Part shown: piece by piece, positions 1 through 5,751 of the stretch | Position numbering within the stretch: the first letter of the stretch is position 1 | How the letters are laid out: every line of letters starts with the position of its first letter | Source: Nitrospinae bacterium RIFCSPLOWO2_12_FULL_45_22 | Lineage (GTDB): Bacteria > 2-12-FULL-45-22 | Length of the DNA stretch: 11,643 bases | Reading direction: 5' to 3' | Assembly (NCBI GenBank): GCA_001803565.1 | Contig: MHDQ01000019.1 | Coordinates: 1 to 11,643 of the forward strand | The notes under the pieces: generated by a model | Database searches by the model: none | The model's input: the letters and a program-made list of their open reading frames with translations, nothing else | What the model was told of the DNA's origin: nothing | Made by a program: the position numbers and the translations under genes

Positions 1-42
1 TACACTCTCTAGAAGGGCAAACTATTAGTCCTGTCGTAATCC

Positions 43-108
43 TTCAGGGGTAGCCACAACCTTCAGCTTGCGCTATTCGCAGCCTAAAACCTGCGCCTAC
101 TCCCTGAA
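43..108. repeat. Degenerate palindromic (hairpin) intergenic repeat
   Basis: The outer arms are complementary (TTCAGGG at 43-49 with CCCTGAA at 102-108; GTAG at 50-53 with CTAC at 97-100). An inner stem CTTGCG/CGCAG surrounds a short loop near 73-77. The middle of the stem is mismatched, so this looks like a decayed copy. Its right half resembles the hairpin at 10325-10348 (shared CGCAG and CTAC blocks), which suggests a dispersed REP-like family. No ORF covers it. The rest of positions 1-191 shows only the AT-rich leader of the next gene, with no convincing -35/-10 pair. Confidence 0.45.
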
Positions 109-191
109 ACTGAGATATTCCGTCCGATCATTCTTTTTGATTAAGTATAAAAGATATAAGATTACCAGCCAAAAGGGAGCGAGGTAGACCT

Positions 192-620
192 ATGGAGACA
201 GTCCGTATCCGAATGATGACCAAAGACGATCTAGCCCAGATTATAGAGATAGATAAGAAGATTACTGGCAGAGAGCGCACATCCACCTGGCCCCAAAAGG
301 TTAGTAGCCACTTCGAGACCTATGATCTGGCTCTCTGTTTTGTGGCAGAGGTTGAGGGTAGGGTCCGGGGCTTTATATTAGGTAATATCCGGGGTGCCGA
401 GTATGGCCTTCCCCTGGGGGGATGGATAGATATTATGGGGATTGACCCAGAATATCAAGGTAGAGGGATAGGGCGTATGCTGGCCGATGCCTTTACTGAG
501 GAGTGTCGTTTCAGGGGAATAAAGGCCCGGGTAATGACCCGAGCAAGTGATGAACGGCTGCAGAAATTCATGTTGCGTCTGGGTTTTAAACGGGGCGAAC
601 TAATCAATTTTGACAAATGA
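192..620 (+). CDS. GNAT-family N-acetyltransferase
   Basis: This 142-residue protein is a single GNAT domain, an acetyl-CoA-dependent transferase fold. The acetyl-CoA pyrophosphate-binding motif A is visible as IDPEYQGRGIGRMLADA, with Q-G-R-G-I-G at residues 89-94, after a beta strand (WIDIMGI). The C-terminal part (MTRASDERLQKFMLRLGFKRGE) matches the usual motif B region, where a substrate loop ends in LGF. The length is normal for a minimal GNAT protein such as RimI-like enzymes. The ATG at 192 is supported by GAGGT at 181-185, six bases upstream. The substrate cannot be predicted. The gene stands alone and converges on the broken transporter, overlapping its end by 21 bp. It could be a ribosomal-protein or small-molecule acetyltransferase. 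Confidence 0.88.
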   Translation: METVRIRMMTKDDLAQIIEIDKKITGRERTSTWPQKVSSHFETYDLALCFVAEVEGRVRGFILGNIRGAEYGLPLGGWIDIMGIDPEYQGRGIGRMLADAFTEECRFRGIKARVMTRASDERLQKFMLRLGFKRGELINFDK

Positions 621-1398
621 ATTCCTTGAAAAAACCCGAGAAGGTATGATAGCCAGAACTACCGTAGCCATAAACCATCCTACCCCGATAAGGAGAGTAA
701 TCCCTCTGGGATAATTCCCATAAGGTTTAATAATCTCCTGGTAGAGGGTTATTCCCAGGATGGCACTCAGGATCAATGGGGTAAAGAAGCGGATAGCAAT
801 ATCCCACCAAATGCCGAGGCCGATGCTGGAGCGGTGATTGATATGTCCCCTTAGCTCCTTAGGGGTCAAGGCCCATCCTATAACAAGGCATTCAACCAGT
901 CCCACCGTCATCAGTCCGTATTGGCTAATGAAGTGATCTACAATATCAATCCAGAAAAGCTCACCCCGGGTAGTGAAGACTATACCCCCGAGAAGTCCTA
1001 AAATACAACTAAAGGTTACTGCTTGCTCCCGACTAACACCGAACTTGTCCTTCAAGCTACAGGAAAAGGCATCAATAATGGAAATAGAAGATGATACCCC
1101 AGCGAGGATCAAGGCCAGGAAAAAGATTATACCGAAGAGATTGTTTAAGAAAGGTAGCTGGTTTATCGCATTGGGATAAGCTACAAAGGCCAGGCCTATC
1201 CCTTGAGTAATAACCTTTTCAAAGGGTTGGCCGCTGACCTGGGCCATATAACCCAAAATAAGGGATTAAGTAGGCACCACCGCCGTCTGTGTAGCACAAA
1301 TAGCTAAAGCGCCAGATATTACCCAGCCCTACTGCAGAACCGATAGCTGCCAATAGGAAGCCGGTCCTGGTTTCCCATTGCTCTCGTCTATTTTCCAC
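600..1398 (-). pseudogene. Broken NSS-family sodium:amino-acid transporter, middle deleted
   Basis: Two reading frames together give the two ends of a sodium:neurotransmitter symporter. The N-terminal fragment (1398 down to about 1257, possible GTG start at 1396-1398) reads [20 protein letters not shown] and then GLGNIWRF and GGGAYLIPY, the TM1 sodium/substrate-binding region. The C-terminal fragment (about 1256 to 600, 218 codons) begins [18 protein letters not shown] and covers the late membrane segments. Compared with the intact neighbour (511 residues), about 270 residues between TM1/2 and TM7/8 are missing, and the two parts are in different frames. The breakpoint lies near 1250-1262. 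There is no clear Shine-Dalgarno sequence before the GTG. A transporter of this structure cannot work, so I call it a pseudogene. An assembly error is the alternative. Confidence 0.82.
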
Positions 1399-1414
1399 TG
1401 TTTTCGTAATTGTC

Positions 1415-1653
1415 TAGCCAAAAAAAGATTTTAGCTACGGATGGACACCGATATCCTTTCTAACCCTTCCTTGCCACGAAGGCACAAAGGCACCAAGGCC
1501 AATGGGAAGGTAGAGGCAAAGGGCTTTCTCTCTACCTTTGCCTATTCCTTTTGCTGCTCCTTAGTGGCTTAGTGCCTTTGTGGCTTGATCTATGCCTATC
1601 GGTGTCCATCGGTGTGTCTCTGTGGCACATATTTATAAGGCTTTATTTGGCTA
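1415..1653. repeat. Long nested inverted-repeat element
   Basis: Several complementary blocks are nested around a centre near 1525. They are TAGCCAAA (1415-1422) with TTTGGCTA (1646-1653); GGATGGACACCGAT (1439-1452) with ATCGGTGTCCATCG (1598-1611), 13 of 14 paired; GCCACGAAGGCAC (1473-1485) with GTGCCTTTGTGGC (1572-1584), 12 of 13; and AGGTAGAG (1508-1515) with CTCTACCT (1530-1537). The blocks are built from phrases (gcacaaaggcac, ggtgtccatcgg) that recur as repeats in many bacterial genomes. No credible ORF lies inside. It fills the gap between the small NSS-associated gene and the broken NSS gene, so it may also act as a transcript end. Confidence 0.6.
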
Positions 1654-1662
1654 AACTGTTAC

Positions 1663-1800
1663 TTATTTTTTTTCTTTCTCAAAAGTAAGGCCACTAGTCC
1701 ATACTTTATAGAAGGAGTAGAGAGTAAGCAATATAATTCCAGACCAGGAGAGAATTAAGAATAACCAACCACCTAGATTTAGGCCACTATTATCCAGCAT
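1663..1800 (-). CDS. MetS-like small subunit of NSS transporter, single membrane segment
   Basis: A 45-codon ORF starts with ATG at 1798-1800, overlapping the end of the NSS transporter gene by 11 bp in another frame, and stops with TAA at 1663-1665. The predicted protein has a short polar N-terminus (MLDNSGLNLGG), one hydrophobic segment (about residues 11-31, WLFLILSWSGIILLTLYSF) and a lysine-rich tail (FEKEKK). NSS-family methionine/alanine importers are often followed by a tiny one-helix subunit (MetS, as in the Corynebacterium MetPS system) with a tryptophan-glycine motif in the helix. Position, size, topology and the W-S-G pattern fit that role. Expression is probably by translational coupling, as no separate Shine-Dalgarno site is obvious. 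The family assignment rests on context and layout, not on strong sequence identity. Confidence 0.72.
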   Translation of the reverse strand: MLDNSGLNLGGWLFLILSWSGIILLTLYSFYKVWTSGLTFEKEKK

Positions 1801-3325
1801 ATTTTTTCTTCCAGGCAATCCTGACCAGCCATACAAATCCCAGGAATAAAGCCAGGATCATGGCCCGGGCCAGCCAGAGATAGGGTCGAGCATCTGGCTC
1901 AATCCCCACCATTAAGACCTTACTTGGCACATCCTGGATTACCCAAAAAAGGAGTATACCAAGGAGAAAAACCGGGGTTACATACTTCAAGATATAGTAA
2001 AAAATCTGGGGAATAGAAATCAATGCCCCCCGTCCTATCTCCTTCCTAACTTTGTCTATGCCAAAAATCCAGACATAAACGATCACCTCCAGGACGGCAA
2101 AGAGTACTAAAGCTAGAGTGCCTACCCAAAAGTCTATCTCATCCAGAAACCCTTTATCAATGAATAGGATAACTGGCTGTGCCAGGGTAAAGGTAATGAT
2201 CCCTAAAATCCAGGTAGCCTTTGTTCGCGAGATGTTCAACTCGTCTTGTAAAAAGGCCATGACCGATTGTCCTAGAGCAACTGCCGAGGTCAGACCGGCT
2301 ATAAAAAGCAGAAAAAACCAGAGGGTACCAAAGAACTTTCCCCAGAATATTCTTTGAAAGATTATGGGCATGGCCTGAAAACCCAGGTCAAAAGCCCCTC
2401 CATTAGCAATGTTTTGGCTCTCGGCTAGCCCAAAAAAGGTCACGGCTGCCGGGATAGCAATGGTGCTACCCAAGACTACTTCAGCTAACTCATTGGTAGA
2501 GGCCGTTGCCAGCCCGGTAAGGGCTACATCATCCCTTTCTTGTAAGTAGCTGGTATAGGTATGGATAATGCCCCAGCCTACACTAAGGGTAAAAAATATC
2601 TGCCCGGCCGCAGCCAGCCAGATAGAAGAGCTGGTTAAGGCCTTAAAATTGGGATTCCAGACATAGGCCAACCCTTGTCCTGGATTCCAATCGGGATGGG
2701 TAGGGTCGGGCGTGCCAAAAGTTAGGACCCTGATAGCCAGGACTATTCCCACCAGAAATAATAATGGTATGCCTATACTACATAAGATCTCAATACCCCG
2801 CGCTACACCCCTTGATAAGATAAACATGGTTATCCCCAGGGTTATTATAAAGAAGGCATAAGCAGATAACAGATTGGTGAAATATTGGTTGGCTTGTTTC
2901 CCCTGGAACCCGGCTAAAAACGCCCCCATCGCCTCCCGGCTCTGGGCTCCGAAATATTGGCCAGTAGCAGAAAAGAAGCTAAAGGCCAGGGTCCAGGAGG
3001 TTATATAAGAATAGTAGATCAGGATGGTAAAGGGGATAAAGATTCCGAGCACACCCATATATTTAGATATTTTATGGGACCAGATACTATCGAGCATCCC
3101 GGGGGTAGTGTGATAGCCTCGCTGTCCACCCAGCCTGCCCAGGCTGCACTCCATCCACATCAGAGGGATACCCAGGAGGATGAGGGAGATAAAATAGGGG
3201 ATCATAAAGGCCCCCCCACCATTTTTTACTGCCTGTACCGGGAACCGCAGGAAGTTCCCCAGTCCAATAGCATTCCCTGCTAAGGCCATGATCAGCCCTA
3301 TTCGAGTACCCCACCGCTCTGGCAT
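1790..3325 (-). CDS. Sodium-dependent NSS-family amino-acid transporter
   Basis: The product is an inner-membrane symporter of the sodium:neurotransmitter symporter (SNF/LeuT) family, importing an amino acid or related solute with sodium. The TM1 signature is clear: RWGTRIGLIMALAGNAIGLG followed by NFLRFP and NGGGAFMIPYF, which contains the unwound GNAIGLGN sodium/substrate site. At 511 residues with about 12 hydrophobic segments, it has the family length. The ATG at 3325 is chosen because AAGGAAGG sits five bases upstream, the LeuT-type N-terminus begins there, and the in-frame ATG at 3385 lies between the -35 and -10 boxes of the likely promoter. The gene overlaps the MetS-like gene by 11 bp. 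The neighbouring broken paralogue belongs to the same family. The substrate is unknown. Confidence 0.93.
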   Translation of the reverse strand: MPERWGTRIGLIMALAGNAIGLGNFLRFPVQAVKNGGGAFMIPYFISLILLGIPLMWMECSLGRLGGQRGYHTTPGMLDSIWSHKISKYMGVLGIFIPFTILIYYSYITSWTLAFSFFSATGQYFGAQSREAMGAFLAGFQGKQANQYFTNLLSAYAFFIITLGITMFILSRGVARGIEILCSIGIPLLFLVGIVLAIRVLTFGTPDPTHPDWNPGQGLAYVWNPNFKALTSSSIWLAAAGQIFFTLSVGWGIIHTYTSYLQERDDVALTGLATASTNELAEVVLGSTIAIPAAVTFFGLAESQNIANGGAFDLGFQAMPIIFQRIFWGKFFGTLWFFLLFIAGLTSAVALGQSVMAFLQDELNISRTKATWILGIITFTLAQPVILFIDKGFLDEIDFWVGTLALVLFAVLEVIVYVWIFGIDKVRKEIGRGALISIPQIFYYILKYVTPVFLLGILLFWVIQDVPSKVLMVGIEPDARPYLWLARAMILALFLGFVWLVRIAWKKKYAG

Positions 3326-3367
3326 TGTCACCTTCCTTGCAAGAGATTTATGAAAAAGCCGGGCAAC

Positions 3368-3396
3368 TTTATATCCGATCACCATGCTAAAGTCAA
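3368..3396 (-). promoter_or_regulatory. Sigma-70-type promoter of the NSS transporter gene
   Basis: On the minus strand TTGACT (3396-3391) is followed after exactly 17 bases by TATAAA (3373-3368), one mismatch from consensus in each box. Transcription would start near 3361, giving a leader of about 36 bases before the ATG at 3325. The longer start at 3385 falls inside the -35/-10 spacer and would not be on this transcript. Confidence 0.6.
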
Positions 3397-3549
3397 GGAA
3401 AAATTGATTACAGGGAAAATTGATTAAATCAGCAATTCTCGGTCAAAATTCTCGTGAGATTGCTTCGTAGCTAACACTCCTGGCAGTCAAAGCTGGATTT
3501 TTATGGTAACGAAGTTTTTAAGGCGATTGCAAATATTTGTTCATAATCC

Positions 3550-3578
3550 TTGACATTACTGGCATAGAATGATAAATA
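3550..3578 (+). promoter_or_regulatory. Possible promoter of the HExxH gene
   Basis: A perfect -35 box TTGACA (3550-3555) lies about 60 bases upstream of the start codon. The -10 box is weak: GATAAA with a 15-base spacer or TAAATA with a 17-base spacer. The rest of the divergent spacer between 3397 and 3618 is AT-rich and shows no gene or strong palindrome. Confidence 0.35.
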
Positions 3579-3618
3579 AATAACCGTAATTTTTTCAGTT
3601 TCAGGAGGATGATGAAGG

Positions 3619-4155
3619 GTGGCTACTTCCCTTTATTTCAACAAAGAACAGTATAATTGGACTATAGAGGCCGTTGAATACGCTGAGGATTTGGTTAAGT
3701 ATTTCTACCAGATGGCATATAGGGATTGGCAAGGTCTCTACTATGATGTTAAAACGTTAGCTGATTTGCAAATCCATGAGATTACTGATCAGGCCTTTGC
3801 CCAATTGGCTCGGTATGAAATGACTATGCCTGGGGGATCAAGGAGGACCGAGACTACTGAGTTTTATAGGATCTGTATCCAGGATCACAAGATTTTAGAT
3901 GCGATAGAGAATAGAGAAGACGGTATTAGCTTTCGCCCTTTAGTCCTCTATATTGTTACCCATGAGTTAATCCATATTATTAGGTTTGGTAAGCTTCTTA
4001 AGTGGTACGAAATACCTTCGGGCAGCGAAGCGGAAGAGGCCCGGGTTCATAAGGTTACCGGTCAGATTTTAAAAAATATTAATATGCCAGGGCTAGAGAA
4101 AGTCCTTGATAGCTATCAGGTTTATAGTATAGCTCGAAATGATCTGAGCAACTGA
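3619..4155 (+). CDS. Unrecognised protein with HExxH zinc-metalloprotease-like motif
   Basis: This 178-residue soluble protein begins with GTG at 3619, ten bases after AGGAGG (3603-3608). The two ATGs just after that site are in another frame that stops after 15 codons. A hydrophobic strand or helix LVLYIVTHELIHIIRFG carries HELIH at residues 115-119, the zincin active-site pattern. It is followed by an acidic stretch ending EEARVH (139-144) that could supply a third metal ligand. The N-terminal half is rich in tyrosine and aromatic residues (NWTIEAVEYAEDLVKYFYQM) and has no signal peptide, so the protein is probably cytoplasmic. I do not recognise a named family. The next gene, a FmdB-type zinc ribbon, starts 14 bases downstream and is surely co-transcribed, which hints at a shared regulatory or quality-control role. 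Peptidase activity is inferred only from the motif. Confidence 0.75.
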   Translation: MATSLYFNKEQYNWTIEAVEYAEDLVKYFYQMAYRDWQGLYYDVKTLADLQIHEITDQAFAQLARYEMTMPGGSRRTETTEFYRICIQDHKILDAIENREDGISFRPLVLYIVTHELIHIIRFGKLLKWYEIPSGSEAEEARVHKVTGQILKNINMPGLEKVLDSYQVYSIARNDLSN

Positions 4156-4169
4156 GGAGGTGGTTGATC

Positions 4170-4415
4170 TTGCCGATATATGAGTATCGCTGCAATGAGT
4201 GTGGCTGTGAGTTTGAGGTAATGCAAAAATTTTCTGATAGCCCGATCCAGACCTGCTCGCAATGTACTGGTCGGGTAACTAAACTTATCTCCCAATCTAC
4301 CTTTCACCTGAAAGGGACAGGCTGGTATGCTACTGACTACGTCAAAAAATCCGGGGGCGAAGATGCCAAGGATAAAGAGGCAGACAGCAAGGTCAAGGAA
4401 GATAAGAAAGACTGA
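4170..4415 (+). CDS. FmdB-family zinc-ribbon protein
   Basis: The product is 81 residues starting MPIYEYRCNECGCEFEVMQK, the classic FmdB N-terminus. Two CxxC pairs (C8/C11 and C29/C32) form the zinc ribbon. The conserved block STFHLKGTGWYATDY (43-57) follows, then a highly charged Lys/Asp/Glu tail that varies in the family. The start is the TTG at 4170: it gives the family-typical MPIYEYRC and stands nine bases after GAGGAGG (4154-4160). The in-frame TTG at 4164 is only three bases from that site. Members are small putative regulatory or nucleic-acid-binding proteins, named after a gene near formamidase operons, with no settled function. The gene is translationally close to the HExxH gene upstream and converges on the CCA-adding enzyme gene with four bases between stop codons. 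Confidence 0.9.
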   Translation: MPIYEYRCNECGCEFEVMQKFSDSPIQTCSQCTGRVTKLISQSTFHLKGTGWYATDYVKKSGGEDAKDKEADSKVKEDKKD

Positions 4416-4419
4416 AATT

Positions 4420-4445
4420 TCAGATAGATTCGCTGCGCTCACTAC
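4420..4445. repeat. 26-bp repeat, copy 1 (end of the CCA enzyme gene)
   Basis: The block from TCAGATAGATTC to GCTCACTAC matches 4916-4941 at 23 of 26 positions. On the coding strand it supplies the last codons of the CCA enzyme (GSERSESI and stop). It partly overlaps a 12-bp perfect palindrome CTGAAATTTCAG at 4412-4423 between the two convergent stop codons. Confidence 0.65.
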
Positions 4446-5751
4446 CGGCTTGCCCCTTCCGGGATAAATAATCGTCCACCAGCTCCAGGGCCTCTTGTCT
4501 GTTAGATATTTTTTCTTCTAACTGGGCATCTTCTATCAAGGTCAGCACTTCAGAGAAAAGGGGGCCGGGCTTATAGCCCATAGCAATAAGGTCATGGCCT
4601 GTTATTAAGCGGGGCGGGCGCAGGGCTTGTGGACTCAACTCTTTTAACTTTGCCTGACAAAATTCCCAATTGCTTAAGTTTCTATGACTGGCCAGGCAAT
4701 CCAGCCGGTGCAATTCTAAATGATCAGAAAAATCCTCCATCTGCAAAAAGCGCTTCAGCTTATTAAGCCGCATCTCCTGGACATGGATGAATTTCAGGTG
4801 ATGTCTGACCAGGGATACGATCTTATCCGTCTCTTTGCGGGAGAAGCGCAGCCGCAGACAAATATCTTCTGTCAGCTTAGAGCCTACCCGGGCATGGTTC
4901 TTAAAGGTTATCCGGTCAGTTAGATTCACTTCGCTCACTACATGCTTTTCATAAGTAAGGGGTTTGCCAATATCATGCAATAATACCGCTACTGCTAATT
5001 CGGGTGATGATGTTTCCATATGCTTTAGCATCAATAAAGTATGGGTCAGGACATCGCCTTCGGGATGATATTCCGGGGGTTGCTCTATCCCGGCCATAGC
5101 AGCTACCTCAGGCAGGATATGTTGCATTATACCGGTGTCGAGGAGTAATTTCGCACCAGCATACGCATTTTTGTCACTAAGGATCTTTATTAGCTCATCC
5201 CTGATCCGCTCAGGGCTTACCAGAACAATCTCTGAAGCCAGGTCTTTTAAGGCGATCAAAGTATTTTTTTCGATCTGAAATTGATACCGGCTAGCTAGTC
5301 GGATAGCCCGCATGAGCCGTAGCCGGTCTTCCCGAAACCGGGCAACCGGATCACCAATTGCCCGGGTAATCTTTCCCTCAATATCTTTCCTGCCACCAAC
5401 ATAATCCAACACCTTATCCTCTAAAGGGTCATAGAGCAGGCCATTGATAGTAAAATCCCGGAGTTGGGTATCACCTTCCTCAGACCAGGGCTCCCTACCA
5501 CGGAAAGAGGTGAGCTGGAACTGGTGCTGGTTTAACAGAATCATTACTACGGGGAATTGGGTCCCCAGGATAAAGGTCTTATCGAAGAGCTTTTTGATCT
5601 GTTCGGGAGAAGCATCGGTAGCTATATCATAGTCCTGGGGCTCCAGGCCCATGAGTGTATCTCTTACACAGCCACCGGCCAGGTATGCCTTAAAGTGATG
5701 TTTTCTGAGCCGTTCGATAATTTTTAGCGCCTCTTCTCTCATGCCGGTCAT
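4420..5751 (-). CDS. cca: CCA-adding tRNA nucleotidyltransferase with HD domain
   Basis: This class II tRNA nucleotidyltransferase/poly(A) polymerase family protein of 443 residues adds or repairs the 3' CCA of tRNA. The head domain shows GGCVRD (26-31), the metal-binding DYDIAT (D40, D42), and RDFTINGLLYDP (98-109). The nucleotide-recognition helix region REDRLRLMRAIR is at 140-151. An HD phosphohydrolase domain follows: THTLLML (H237), LLHDIGKP (HD at 259-260) and RHHLKF. Related enzymes in Firmicutes and other bacteria share this layout. The start ATG at 5751 overlaps the selD stop as ATGA, so translation is coupled; the in-frame ATG at residue 4 is an alternative. Residues 271-277 (VVSEVNL) and the last eight residues come from the 26-bp repeat, so the HD domain holds a repeat-derived loop between KPLTYEK and RITFKNH. 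It could be purely a poly(A) polymerase, but CCA activity is likelier. Confidence 0.92.
   Translation of the reverse strand: MTGMREEALKIIERLRKHHFKAYLAGGCVRDTLMGLEPQDYDIATDASPEQIKKLFDKTFILGTQFPVVMILLNQHQFQLTSFRGREPWSEEGDTQLRDFTINGLLYDPLEDKVLDYVGGRKDIEGKITRAIGDPVARFREDRLRLMRAIRLASRYQFQIEKNTLIALKDLASEIVLVSPERIRDELIKILSDKNAYAGAKLLLDTGIMQHILPEVAAMAGIEQPPEYHPEGDVLTHTLLMLKHMETSSPELAVAVLLHDIGKPLTYEKHVVSEVNLTDRITFKNHARVGSKLTEDICLRLRFSRKETDKIVSLVRHHLKFIHVQEMRLNKLKRFLQMEDFSDHLELHRLDCLASHRNLSNWEFCQAKLKELSPQALRPPRLITGHDLIAMGYKPGPLFSEVLTLIEDAQLEEKISNRQEALELVDDYLSRKGQAGSERSESI
4916..4941. repeat. 26-bp repeat, copy 2 (inside the HD domain of the CCA enzyme)
   Basis: This second copy of the block at 4420-4445 has three differences. 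Here it is read in another frame (codons for VVSEVNL, residues 271-277, plus part of the next codons) without interrupting the ORF. In related enzymes the linker between the HD-domain motifs DIGKP and RIxFxxH is, from memory, about six residues shorter. Confidence 0.65.

Noticed and set aside
3459-3485. CTCGTGAGATTGCTTCGTAG block as a further copy of the 26-bp repeat in cca
   Set aside because: It shares only short words with the repeat, and no alignment over its length holds.
4420-4422. TGA of cca as a second selenocysteine codon
   Set aside because: The frame after it closes again soon, runs into the convergent gene and has no family similarity; no hairpin of SECIS type follows.
4412-4423. 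Palindrome CTGAAATTTCAG as an intrinsic terminator for fmdB and cca
   Set aside because: It has no loop and no T tract, is AT-rich and partly made by the 26-bp repeat, so the evidence is too thin to call a terminator.
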